From contig JAHFGL010000024.1 in the NCBI GenBank assembly GCA_023247445.1, forward strand, positions 1-36,440: DNA of 36,440 nucleotides, written 5' to 3'. The notes below the pieces were generated by a model. That model did no database searches, was not told where the DNA came from, and saw only the letters and a program-made list of their open reading frames with translations. The position numbers and the translations under genes are program-made. Shown in pieces: positions 19,534 through 28,902 of the stretch. Position 1 is the first letter of the stretch. The number at the start of each line of letters is the position of its first letter. The DNA is from Candidatus Omnitrophota bacterium (GTDB taxonomy: Bacteria; Omnitrophota; Gorgyraeia; Zapsychrales; Zapsychraceae).

Positions 19534-19562
19534 ACTACTATAGAGAAAATTGTTTGTCAAGA
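19534..19562 (-). promoter_or_regulatory. Putative cox-operon promoter: TTGACA-N17-TAGTTT
   Basis: -35 at 19557-19562; weak -10 at 19534-19539; GGAAGG Shine-Dalgarno before ATG at 19494. Confidence 0.4.
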
Positions 19563-19594
19563 AGGGTTTAGGATATTTTGCATCTTAAAATCAA

Positions 19595-19642
19595 AAAGGA
19601 CCATCACTTTCAATTTTTCTAAAAATGATAGTCCTTTTTGAT
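19595..19642 (-). terminator. Intrinsic terminator after the anti-sigma/vWA gene (symmetrical, may act on both strands)
   Basis: AAAAAGGACYATCA ... TGATRGTCCTTTTT hairpin with A/T tracts. Confidence 0.75.
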
Positions 19643-19676
19643 CATCAATATTGCTAATTTTTTATTTTAACCGCTC

Positions 19677-22007
19677 CTATTTCCCTTTAAAATTAATTCC
19701 TGACGAAGAATTATCGAAATAAGGTTCTTCATTTTGTTCATATGGAACATAGGGTTGTGTATAGCGATGATCAAGCGCTCGGGCGCGCTCAACCAGACCA
19801 ATAAATTCCTGTCGATAACCAAATTTATCAACGCCTTGCGTTTGCATCGCCGTTTGTAAAACATGTTCATAATTGGCGGCGGCCTTCCAAGGTGAATTAC
19901 GAAGTAAAAGTCCAAATTCAGCCACACTAGCGGCAAATTTAAAATCAGTATCAGGCGTATTTGTTAAATCGGTTGCCCGAAAAACTTTTTTAACAAGCCG
20001 GCTGATATTGCCTGTGGGTTCTTTGAATCGCAATTTTACCGTCATGACATCGCTACTCTTAAACATTGAAACAGAATTTTGTTGGTAAACTAATGGATCA
20101 ACGCCTGGCTCTGGATAGCTGGTATCGTTCGTTGGAATGATTTCATAAAGCGCGGTAACGGTATGCCCCGCCCCTAACTCTCCGGCATCTTTTTTGTCAT
20201 CATTAAAATCCTGTTTGGCTAGCATACGATTTTCGTAGCCGATTAATTTATAGGCTTTGACTTGTGCTGGATTAAACTCCACTTGAATTTTGACATCCTT
20301 GGCAATAGTAAATAACGTTGAGCCTAATTCATGCACGAGGACTTTGCGGGCCTCAGCATCATTGTCGATGTAAAAATAATTACCATTTCCCTTATCCGCT
20401 AACTGTTCCATTTTGGAATCTTTAAGGTTGCCTGTTCCAAATCCAAGAACGGTTAAGAAGATATTATCTTTTCTCTTCTCTTCAATCATTTGGCCTAATT
20501 CAAAATCGCTGTTGACCCCGACATTAAAATCACCGTCGGTGGCAAGGATTACGCGATTGTTTCCATTTCGAATGAAATTTTGTTTGGCCACTTGATAGGC
20601 TAACTGAATGCCAGCCCCACCGGCCGTTGAGCCACCAGCTTGAAGAGAATCAATCGCTTGCATAATTCGATATTTTTGTGTTCCAGGCGTTGACTCCAAA
20701 ACTAATCCAGCTGCCCCAGCGTATACAACGATTGCAACACGTTCATTATCGTTTAGCTGATTGACCAGCATTCGCAATCCCTCTTTTAATAAAGGAAGTT
20801 TATCTGGCTGATTCATCGATCCAGAGACGTCAATTAAAAAGACAAGATTGCTGGGTGGAATTTGGTTTTGATCAAGTTTTTTTCCTTGAATTCCAATTTG
20901 AACCAAACTGTGACTGGGATTCCATGGACATGCGGAACCTTTTAAAGTAATTGAAAAGCGATCATTCCAACTTGGGTCAGGATAATCATAGCTAAAATAA
21001 TTGATCATCTCTTCAACGCGCACCGCATCTTCCGGTGGCATTTGATTATTGCTTAAAAATCGTCGGATATTGCTATACGATGCATTATCGACATCAATTG
21101 AAAAAGTCGACAACGGATTTAATTTCGCCTCTAAGAATTGATTTTCATAGATGTGCTTATATTCTTCCGTGTTAAATTCAGCGGGCCTTCCATTATATAG
21201 GGCTTCACCTCCACTGATATATCGCTGTTGTAGTTGTTGGTCTTTTTTAGCAAGATAATCTACTCTCGAATAATCGGTTGATTGATAATACGGTTGATTT
21301 TGTAAACCTTCAGAGGCGCGAGCTGCTTGAAAAGCAATTTCAGGAGCAGGCGATGACACAGCTTTTGCAGAAACAAATCCTCTTCCCATTATTTTAGCGG
21401 ATTGTGCGCCAAACTCTCCCTTAGCTAATTGCTCTGGAGCAGAATATCCGGCTATAGAAGAAATATTCTCTTTGAGCTTTTTTCCGTCAGTACCAGATAA
21501 GGTGGATAGATAATATGGTTCATATTGCAAACTGGATTTTGATTGTTGGGCCTGTCCTTGCGCCTGATAAACCGCCGCATCACGAACTCTGGATTGTAGA
21601 GCACCTTGTGGTGTTATTGAGTAAATCCTATCACCAATATCATCAGCAGCTGCTTTTAATCTACCTTGCATTCCTCTGTTTATATAGACCTGAACTGAAA
21701 CAAGTCCGCCAATAATGACAAAGGCAGCGACGGTCCCTGCCAATCGGTTAAAATTCTTATTTTTCATTTTATATGTCTCCTTTTTCACTTCAGGAAGAGA
21801 CGTATAGAGCTTTTGTTGTAAATCCGCGGATAACGATTCATCGGGCCATTTTTTAAGGGCGGCGGAAAGTTTATGAAGTTCTATATAGTAAGCCTGGCAG
21901 GCGGCACATTCTTTTAAATGGGCCACAACCACAGCTTTCTCATCTGAAGTAATTTCTCCATCAAAATAACTGGAGATTAATTGTTTTATTTCGTCATGAT
22001 TATTCAT
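19677..22007 (-). CDS. Transmembrane anti-sigma factor (zinc-finger) fused to YfbK-type von Willebrand factor A domain
   Basis: 776 aa; N-terminal HLKECAACQAYY (HxxxCxxC), TM at AGTVAAFVIIGGLVSVQVYI, vWA MIDAS FLIDVSGSMNQ, ILATDGDFNVG. Confidence 0.88.
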   Translation of the reverse strand: MNNHDEIKQLISSYFDGEITSDEKAVVVAHLKECAACQAYYIELHKLSAALKKWPDESLSADLQQKLYTSLPEVKKETYKMKNKNFNRLAGTVAAFVIIGGLVSVQVYINRGMQGRLKAAADDIGDRIYSITPQGALQSRVRDAAVYQAQGQAQQSKSSLQYEPYYLSTLSGTDGKKLKENISSIAGYSAPEQLAKGEFGAQSAKIMGRGFVSAKAVSSPAPEIAFQAARASEGLQNQPYYQSTDYSRVDYLAKKDQQLQQRYISGGEALYNGRPAEFNTEEYKHIYENQFLEAKLNPLSTFSIDVDNASYSNIRRFLSNNQMPPEDAVRVEEMINYFSYDYPDPSWNDRFSITLKGSACPWNPSHSLVQIGIQGKKLDQNQIPPSNLVFLIDVSGSMNQPDKLPLLKEGLRMLVNQLNDNERVAIVVYAGAAGLVLESTPGTQKYRIMQAIDSLQAGGSTAGGAGIQLAYQVAKQNFIRNGNNRVILATDGDFNVGVNSDFELGQMIEEKRKDNIFLTVLGFGTGNLKDSKMEQLADKGNGNYFYIDNDAEARKVLVHELGSTLFTIAKDVKIQVEFNPAQVKAYKLIGYENRMLAKQDFNDDKKDAGELGAGHTVTALYEIIPTNDTSYPEPGVDPLVYQQNSVSMFKSSDVMTVKLRFKEPTGNISRLVKKVFRATDLTNTPDTDFKFAASVAEFGLLLRNSPWKAAANYEHVLQTAMQTQGVDKFGYRQEFIGLVERARALDHRYTQPYVPYEQNEEPYFDNSSSGINFKGK

Positions 22008-22584
22008 TTTGTCCCTCCGTTACGAAGGATGATAAGTCCTCCCTTAACTGTTCGCGCGCGCGAAAGATCAGAATTTTTGTCTTCTCTAGAGTACAGTTAA
22101 GGATTTGTGCAATTTGTTCATAACTTTGATTGTGATATTCCCGAAGAACAATCGCTTCTTTTTGTTCTAAAGGAAGTTTTTGAATTGAATCACGAACACG
22201 TTTGGCCATCTCTTTTTTTGCCAGGCTCTCCCGGGAAAGATCACTGGAATCTTCGATGTCCCACGCCTCAAAGCCTCCTTCACTATTTTTAGAAGGAAAC
22301 CATGTGGCAACAAAACCTTTTCGTTTTCTGATTCGATCGATACAACTGTTACGGGCAATGGTAAAAAGCCAAGTGGAAAATTTTGCTTTCGGTTGGAAGA
22401 CATATTTTTTAGAAAATAGCGCCAAGAAGACTTCACTGGTAACATCCTCAGCATCCGCCCTATTGCCCAATAGGCGCAGGCTGAAATTAAGGATAGAATG
22501 TTTGTAGCGTTCAAAAATCATCGTGATCGCCTCATCATTTCCGGACTGGTAGTCCGCCATTATGTCTTCGTCGCGTTGTTCCAT
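22000..22584 (-). CDS. ECF RNA polymerase sigma factor
   Basis: 194 aa; region 2 LNFSLRLLGNRADAEDVTSEVFLALF...FSTWLFTIARNSCIDRIRKRKG, region 4 LPLEQKEAIVLREYHNQSYEQIAQILNC. Confidence 0.95.
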   Translation of the reverse strand: MEQRDEDIMADYQSGNDEAITMIFERYKHSILNFSLRLLGNRADAEDVTSEVFLALFSKKYVFQPKAKFSTWLFTIARNSCIDRIRKRKGFVATWFPSKNSEGGFEAWDIEDSSDLSRESLAKKEMAKRVRDSIQKLPLEQKEAIVLREYHNQSYEQIAQILNCTLEKTKILIFRAREQLREDLSSFVTEGQNE

Positions 22585-22599
22585 AAGATTTTTTTAAAT

Positions 22600-22643
22600 C
22601 CTTCGACCTATGCTCCGGAGCAACCCTAAAGCCCTGTCGAATG
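22600..22643. repeat. Structured palindromic leader element (CATTCGACAGGGCTT...GCTCCGGAGC...GGTCGAAGG on the minus strand)
   Basis: TTCGAC/GTCGAA outer arms with internal TGCTCCGGAGCA palindrome. Confidence 0.5.
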
Positions 22644-22661
22644 TTTGGCTTCCACTCATTT

Positions 22662-22688
22662 AAACGAATGAACTCGGGAAAAGTTACA
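22662..22688 (-). promoter_or_regulatory. ECF-type promoter TGTAAC-N16-CGTTT upstream of the ECF sigma gene
   Basis: -35-like GTTACA at 22683-22688 and -10-like AAACG at 22662-22666 (plus-strand letters). Confidence 0.6.
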
Positions 22689-22692
22689 AGAT

Positions 22693-23109
22693 TTATTTAC
22701 GATACTTATCGTATTTAAGCCCAATATGATGCATAAAGGGCTTTAAATTTTTTGGAATTGGAAGATGTCTAAACTCACTGCCGCATTTATAGCAATTAGC
22801 AATCGTAGGCACTCGTTTGTGCAGGAGCCAATCGATTAGGGCAAAGACAGGTAAGCTCAAGCCATATGTCCAGGGAACAAGAATAATTCCAATGGCCATA
22901 ATGGAACAACCAATAAATTGATTAAAATCTTTTGACGTATAAAATTGGCGGGCTTGGCAGGCTGGGCAGAAATCAAAAACTTTATCAAGCGTTGTGATTG
23001 TGCCCCAGGGATGAGCACATTGTGGGCAAACAATCGGGGTCGCGTCTTTTATGTCCACGATATGATATTGTTTACACTTATCACAATGCCGGGCAATGGT
23101 TGGGGTCAC
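22693..23109 (-). CDS. Zinc-ribbon membrane protein of unknown function
   Basis: 138 aa; CDKCKQYH, CPQCAHPWG, CPACQARQF, CYKCGSEF around a hydrophobic segment. Confidence 0.65.
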   Translation of the reverse strand: MTPTIARHCDKCKQYHIVDIKDATPIVCPQCAHPWGTITTLDKVFDFCPACQARQFYTSKDFNQFIGCSIMAIGIILVPWTYGLSLPVFALIDWLLHKRVPTIANCYKCGSEFRHLPIPKNLKPFMHHIGLKYDKYRK

Positions 23110-23879
23110 AACGCGATACCAAATTTAATTAAATAATATTTATAGGTGAGATCGCCTAAAATAACGCCACACAAAATGACATATAAAATACCGGTCGTTG
23201 CTTGTGTATTTTTAAGTTTTAATGTTTCAGTAGCAAAGTATAACGACACCAGTGGAAACATCGTCCCAAAGAATATGGCGATGAGTAAAAAGAATCCATC
23301 GGTTTTCATCATGAACTGCCAGATATAAAGAGAATCGCCGGAATATAAAATATGCCCTGTTAGAAGCACATATGCATCCCAAATAAAGCGCAACAGAACA
23401 AGCAGCCAAAATGTATAGGTGGCGCGAGCAAGATGTGACATGGGAAGTCCATGGACATTCAAATACCAATGACCTAAATTCATGGCAAATAGCGATGAAC
23501 AAAATATGAGCCCCGCTAAAATGGAAATTATTGTCAGCGTAAGTCCTGGGCCAATCAAGGCTTCTTGAACTTTGGCAAAGGTGATGATTCCAAGAGCGCA
23601 AGGAACGGTCATCAACAGCGGTTTTGGATATTCTTTTTTCCATGAATAACTAGAGACGGATAGAAAAGACAATTTCCAAAGAACCGCTAAGATTTTTATG
23701 GGTGACGGAATATCAAGAAGGAGTAGAAAAACAAGCGTGATCCCTCCCACGATATTGGGAAGGCCGATGTGGAACTTGTGAAAATTATTTTTAAGTGGGT
23801 CTTTATAGCTGATCCAGAAGCATAATGGGTAGATGACGGAAAAGATTAGGCTCGTTAGGATGGAAATTTTAAAAAGCAT
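23106..23879 (-). CDS. Polytopic membrane protein with NLGHWYLNVHGLP motif; start revised from 23930 to 23879
   Basis: Start MLFKISILTSL preceded by GAGGA; extra 17 codons of the longer ORF come from a GTGAAGC repeat. Confidence 0.65.
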   Translation of the reverse strand: MLFKISILTSLIFSVIYPLCFWISYKDPLKNNFHKFHIGLPNIVGGITLVFLLLLDIPSPIKILAVLWKLSFLSVSSYSWKKEYPKPLLMTVPCALGIITFAKVQEALIGPGLTLTIISILAGLIFCSSLFAMNLGHWYLNVHGLPMSHLARATYTFWLLVLLRFIWDAYVLLTGHILYSGDSLYIWQFMMKTDGFFLLIAIFFGTMFPLVSLYFATETLKLKNTQATTGILYVILCGVILGDLTYKYYLIKFGIAL

Positions 23880-23891
23880 GTGGTGTGTTCC

Positions 23892-23952
23892 TCGTGAAGC
23901 GTGAAGCGTGAAGCGTATCATACGTTTCACGCTTCACGAACAACGATTCACG
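23892..23952. repeat. CGTGAAG tandem/palindromic element
   Basis: CGTGAAGCGTGAAGCGTGAAGCGTATCATACGTTTCACGCTTCACGAACAACGATTCACG; 18/19-bp stem. Confidence 0.85.
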
Positions 23953-23956
23953 TATA

Positions 23957-26900
23957 TTATTTCGCATCAGAAGTTACAGCTGGAGTTTTATCAGTGGCAG
24001 GTGCTGGAGGTTGTGCTGGTGCTACTTCCTTTGTTTTTTCACCTTCTGGGACGACAACAATAGGACGATCAGCCAAGGACATTAAGAAGTTGCGTAACAC
24101 GCGAATTTGTTCATGCTCATCGCCGCCTAAAATGTCTTTAGGTCCCGCGTTATCAAAATCATTAGGGTCAAAGAAAGTTGGCATCTTAGTCCCAGGCAAT
24201 ACATCTTGAGGATTTGTAATCCATTTAATGATCCAGTCAGGCTTTAAACGATTTTTGGCCAATGCAAGATTTGGAGCTAAAACTTCCGCGTCACCTTTTG
24301 GCACAATGTTTCCAACAACATGGCATTTCATACAGTCCAGGCCATCTGGTGAGAATAATTTTTGCCCTGCTTTGTATTCTTCTTCAGTTAATGATACATT
24401 CGCTTTGTCCATAAAAGGAAAATCTTCTTTATCAAGGGCATTAAAATATTTAATTAACGCGTTTAAATGAGAAGCATTAAAGCTATAGGTGGGCATGCGA
24501 ACCTTAAGCCATGGACGAATTGTCACAGGCTCATGCAAGAATTCAAATAACCATTGTGTCTGAACTTTTTTCCCTTCGCCTTCTAAATTGGGCGGACTAA
24601 AGTTGGATGCCATGATTGTTGCCTTGGCTTCATCACGGTTGTCATATTTCTTTAACCATTCTTTAACACTTGGGGCGATAGCACCACCTTCTCCACTAAT
24701 AATATGACATCCTTGGCAATTAAGCTGACGGATAATTTTTTCGCCTTTTTCAATATACAGATTTTCTGGCGTTCGTGGTTTAATTTTATTGACCACGGTT
24801 TTATTTTTTGTAAACCCAACAATGGCTGTTGTAATAGCCTCCGCTTCTTCTTCGGTAAAATTAAAATTAGGCATGATGAGTTTATCGTTTGCTTCTTTAA
24901 TTTTGCCTTGGTCAAAGATTCGCGGATTCTTAAGCTTTTGCATAAACCATGCTTCTTTACTGTGATCGATGTGAATGAATCCAAAATCTAACTTTGACGC
25001 TGATTTACTTCCTTCTTCAGTTAATTCCGCGCCGATGGGCTTCGCACTTTCAAAACCTTTGATGTTATGACAGGCGTAGCAACCGTAATGACCAACTAAT
25101 TTTTCACCCGCAAAAACTAATTTTTGATCAAGGTTCATTGACGCTAACTTTTTCACAGCGACCTGCATTGGATCAATTTTTTTAAGAAAATCTAAGGCAA
25201 TATCATCAATGATTTTTTCGTTAACCGGAGCAATGGGTTTCTTATCAAACTTCTCGGCCTTATCTTCTGACAAATATTGCGCAATGTCCGCCGCCTCCTG
25301 ATCACTTAAACGCAAGTTAGGCATTCGCGTTTGTGGATGATAACGATTTGGATCCTTTAGCCAACTATAAATCCATTCTTTTGATGTTTTACTTCCTAGC
25401 CCAATAAGATTTGGTCCATGTTCGCGATGAAGGTTTTCAGCGTTTCGTGCTTGATCCGTTTTTTGTGGCTGCACTTGATGACAGGCGAAACAACCAATCG
25501 AACTGACAAGCTCTTCTCCTTTTTTCACATCACCAACAAGTGGAATCGGATCTTTTTTGTATTCCGTTGTATTGGCCAAGAGAAACTGAGTAATCGCATG
25601 AATTTCTTGTTCACCGCGCTGATGCGAGGCGGGATCATTATTATTCGATTGATCAAAAAAGGCTGGCATCCATGTATTGTGACGGAAAGATTTGGGATCT
25701 TCAATCCAACGATAAATCCATTCAGCTGAAGTTTTCGATGATAATTTTGTTAAGTCAGGACCTGACTTGGGCCAATCCTTGTATTTATCAATGGTGTGGC
25801 AGTTATAACATCCAGCGCGCTCAATAAGCGCTAAACCAAAATTTAATTTTTTCGCCCCTTTAATTGTTTCTTGTCCTGCGTGACATTTAAAACAACCAGC
25901 TTCAACATATTGTTTGGCCAGCATCGGTTCTTCCCAATGATGGAATTCCTGCCAATTATATTTTTTGGTCCATTCTTTCTTTTGTTCTTCAGATGATGGC
26001 GTATGAACTGCTGACAAAAAGCCTGTGCCTCGGCCTCGACCACCATGGCAAACGGTACAACCAAATTCTTCGATGGGATGCGCAGAATCTTTCCCTAAAT
26101 AGAGCTCAAGATTGGGATGTGTTCGATAGGGCTGAGCAGCATTTTTGTAGTCAGGGTTACTGATTCCTAAATGGCAGCTGATGCAGCGGTCCACTTTGGG
26201 AACTTGTTTAAAATTGACGTCATCGGTTATATCAGCCAGAACAATCTGTTCGATTTTAACACTGGGGTTGGCCAGATCAATAACCGGTAAATCGCGAACC
26301 AAGCTCGCCATTTGACTAGACAGGCTTTTTTTAGTGTCATCGATTTTGCCAAGTTTGCGTTCAAGAATGCTCGTCTGCTTCGTGAATGTTTTTAGTTTTC
26401 GTTGTAAGTCTTTTAATTGTTGGCCGCAACTTTCGATGGTTTTATTTTTTTCATTGATCGCCTCGGCCGATTGCTCAACCTGGGCTTTTAAATTGGTTGC
26501 TTCGCTAAGAAGCTTTTCATATTCTTGCCGGGATTTCTCGCTATGTTTTGGATCATGAGCTTTAGCCTCTTCGTAGCGAAACCGTGCCGCATCAAGCGTC
26601 GCATTGGTAAATTTTAGTTTCTGTTCAGAAAGTGTATTGGCGGTTGTGAGTGTCTTTATTTCATTTTCAAAATTTTTGAAATTTGTGCATTTCCCATCAA
26701 AATCTTTTTGTGCGGCTTTAATTTCTTTTAATAAAAATTGATATTCTTCGCTACTTTCTAGCTTATGCGAAGCCTCGTCATACTTGGTCCTTGCTTTTTC
26801 AACTTCGTAGGCTTTAAATTGTTTTTGATAATCCTTCCATTGGCGAGAATAATCTTTTAAAAACAATGATCCTAAAGAAAATAACAGAATCAATGACGCG

Positions 26901-26959
26901 ATGGCAAAGATAAAGTGCAGACTGTTAAGATTATAATGACTTTCGGGTTGTTTACTCAC
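23957..26959 (-). CDS. Membrane-anchored octaheme c-type cytochrome with N-terminal coiled coil
   Basis: 1000 aa; N-terminal TM, ~200-aa charged helical region, eight CXXCH (CISCH, CTVCH, CFKCH, CYNCH, CFACH, CYACH, CQGCH, CMKCH). Confidence 0.9.
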   Translation of the reverse strand: MSKQPESHYNLNSLHFIFAIASLILLFSLGSLFLKDYSRQWKDYQKQFKAYEVEKARTKYDEASHKLESSEEYQFLLKEIKAAQKDFDGKCTNFKNFENEIKTLTTANTLSEQKLKFTNATLDAARFRYEEAKAHDPKHSEKSRQEYEKLLSEATNLKAQVEQSAEAINEKNKTIESCGQQLKDLQRKLKTFTKQTSILERKLGKIDDTKKSLSSQMASLVRDLPVIDLANPSVKIEQIVLADITDDVNFKQVPKVDRCISCHLGISNPDYKNAAQPYRTHPNLELYLGKDSAHPIEEFGCTVCHGGRGRGTGFLSAVHTPSSEEQKKEWTKKYNWQEFHHWEEPMLAKQYVEAGCFKCHAGQETIKGAKKLNFGLALIERAGCYNCHTIDKYKDWPKSGPDLTKLSSKTSAEWIYRWIEDPKSFRHNTWMPAFFDQSNNNDPASHQRGEQEIHAITQFLLANTTEYKKDPIPLVGDVKKGEELVSSIGCFACHQVQPQKTDQARNAENLHREHGPNLIGLGSKTSKEWIYSWLKDPNRYHPQTRMPNLRLSDQEAADIAQYLSEDKAEKFDKKPIAPVNEKIIDDIALDFLKKIDPMQVAVKKLASMNLDQKLVFAGEKLVGHYGCYACHNIKGFESAKPIGAELTEEGSKSASKLDFGFIHIDHSKEAWFMQKLKNPRIFDQGKIKEANDKLIMPNFNFTEEEAEAITTAIVGFTKNKTVVNKIKPRTPENLYIEKGEKIIRQLNCQGCHIISGEGGAIAPSVKEWLKKYDNRDEAKATIMASNFSPPNLEGEGKKVQTQWLFEFLHEPVTIRPWLKVRMPTYSFNASHLNALIKYFNALDKEDFPFMDKANVSLTEEEYKAGQKLFSPDGLDCMKCHVVGNIVPKGDAEVLAPNLALAKNRLKPDWIIKWITNPQDVLPGTKMPTFFDPNDFDNAGPKDILGGDEHEQIRVLRNFLMSLADRPIVVVPEGEKTKEVAPAQPPAPATDKTPAVTSDAK

Positions 26960-26967
26960 ACGTGTCC

Positions 26968-28083
26968 TTATATATTGAAGAAGAATTCGGGAATCGCAAT
27001 AATATACTTAATGTTAAAGCCCCAGCGCAAATACATCTTGATCGGCAGGCTAATCGCCAGAAGTAAAAACACAATAAAAATGCTATAGCGAACCGGTCCT
27101 AACCTTTGGTATACATCTTTTAAAAATGTTTTGGCTAAAATAAGTGGAATTAAACCAAAATAAATTCCCATTACAATAAAACCTCCCGCTTCGCGTAAGA
27201 AAATATTCTCGGGCAATGGACGCTTGAGGATTATCATATAAATTAATTCAGAAAGATTAAGGTTTGTTAAGGCAACAAGTTTATGGGGGTCCCAATATTC
27301 AAAGGGTCCAAAGAAGTTCCAGTTAGGGCCACGTAAAAATGTCCCTGTTGAAATTAAAAATATCCAAAGAACAAGCCAGAAAAATAAGAAAATCGACACA
27401 GCCATTTTTCGATCTTTAACGCTATAGTAGCCACAACCTTTGGGATTATTATCAAGAAAAGGTATCGCCATAAATCCTAAGATAATAACCGTGGGGAAAA
27501 CGACCCCAGCAATCCAAGGATCAAAATAGACTAGCATTTCCTGTAACCCCAAGAAATACCAGGGTGCCTTCGAAGGATTAGGTGAAACGGTTGGATTGGC
27601 TGGTTCCTCAAGTGGTGCGCCAAGACCGATGGCCCATACCAAAAGAAGCGCCGAAATTACGACAAGGGCGATTAATTCAATATAAACTAAATCTGGCCAG
27701 ACTAAAACTTTTTCTTTGGCATCATCCGCCTCAGCGGGAGGCTTGCCTTCTTCGATACGTTTATCATTCTCCCAGGCTTGCTTTAAACTTAGCCACAGGA
27801 AAAAAACAACCAAAAATAGAAGTCCAACAATGGGAACATTGTCGGGTTTAATAACGATCAGACGAAAATTATCATCGCTTAATCCAAACGCGAAAAATAA
27901 AATCATAACGACAAAAATGCCAATGCCGCCATTCTTGGTCCATAATTTATTAAGGCCTAACTTTTTACTTGCTTTGTAAAACCAATCATTGGGGGGAAAT
28001 AAAAAGAAGAATACCAAGAGAATGGCTGTAAACATTATCTCTGGTGCGCAAGCTGCGTTAATAATTGCTTTAAGTGATTCCAT
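26968..28083 (-). CDS. Cytochrome b C-terminal-half (subunit IV-like) protein with extra N- and C-terminal TM helices
   Basis: 371 aa; PNPSKAPWYFLGLQEMLVYFDPWIAGVVFPTVIILGFMAIPFLDNNP. Confidence 0.85.
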   Translation of the reverse strand: MESLKAIINAACAPEIMFTAILLVFFFLFPPNDWFYKASKKLGLNKLWTKNGGIGIFVVMILFFAFGLSDDNFRLIVIKPDNVPIVGLLFLVVFFLWLSLKQAWENDKRIEEGKPPAEADDAKEKVLVWPDLVYIELIALVVISALLLVWAIGLGAPLEEPANPTVSPNPSKAPWYFLGLQEMLVYFDPWIAGVVFPTVIILGFMAIPFLDNNPKGCGYYSVKDRKMAVSIFLFFWLVLWIFLISTGTFLRGPNWNFFGPFEYWDPHKLVALTNLNLSELIYMIILKRPLPENIFLREAGGFIVMGIYFGLIPLILAKTFLKDVYQRLGPVRYSIFIVFLLLAISLPIKMYLRWGFNIKYIIAIPEFFFNI

Positions 28084-28088
28084 AAATT

Positions 28089-28883
28089 TTAAGTTGGCCC
28101 CGAAATCCCGCCGTCTTTTCTAACACGCCAGAAGTGAACAATCATAAAAATCATAATAACAAAAGGTAACCCAATGCAATGTAAGACATAAAATCGTAGT
28201 AGCGCCCCTTCCCCGACAAATCGTCCACCGAGCATGGCAAACCGCGCGTCACTGGCGGCATGAACAAAATTAACATCGCCGATGGCAAGTAATGATGCGC
28301 CAGGACCAGATGCCCCTAATAGCGGTGTTGCGCCGGCCATGTTGGATCCAACCGTGATCGCCCAAATTGCAAGCTGATCCCAAGGAAGCAAATATCCGGT
28401 AAAACTCATAAGCATCGTCAAAACCAAAAGAATAACCCCAACCATCCAATTAAATTCACGGGGCGGTTTATACGATCCCGTCATAAAAACGCGAAACATG
28501 TGCAGCCAAACGGTGATGACCATTAAATGCGCGCCCCAACGATGGATTTCGCGCATAAGACCAAGTGGTACTTGTTCACTTAAATCAATGATATCGCCAT
28601 AGGCATATTCAACCGTTGGGCGATAATAAAACATCAGTAAAATTCCTGTAATCGTTAAGACCAAAAATACAAAAAAGGATAAGCCGCCCATGCACCAGGT
28701 GTATTTAACTTTGACGGCATGTTTAGGAAGACGGATCGGATGTAAGTGCAGAAAAACATTATTGAGCGTAACAAGGATGCGCTGTTTATGGGTGGAAATG
28801 GGTGCCCCACCGGTACGAAAGATCGCGCGATACAATTGTGTTTTTTTAAAATTCTCTAAAAATTTATTATTGCCTTCACTCAT
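28089..28883 (-). CDS. Cytochrome b N-terminal half (b6-like)
   Basis: 264 aa; [89 protein letters not shown]. Confidence 0.95.
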   Translation of the reverse strand: MSEGNNKFLENFKKTQLYRAIFRTGGAPISTHKQRILVTLNNVFLHLHPIRLPKHAVKVKYTWCMGGLSFFVFLVLTITGILLMFYYRPTVEYAYGDIIDLSEQVPLGLMREIHRWGAHLMVITVWLHMFRVFMTGSYKPPREFNWMVGVILLVLTMLMSFTGYLLPWDQLAIWAITVGSNMAGATPLLGASGPGASLLAIGDVNFVHAASDARFAMLGGRFVGEGALLRFYVLHCIGLPFVIMIFMIVHFWRVRKDGGISGPT

Positions 28884-28902
28884 GTATTCCTCTTTAGTAA
28901 TT

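Noticed and set aside
23892-23952. Possible CRISPR-like array from repeated GTGAAGC units
   Set aside because: Units are 7 nt, contiguous and without spacers; this is a short tandem repeat plus hairpin
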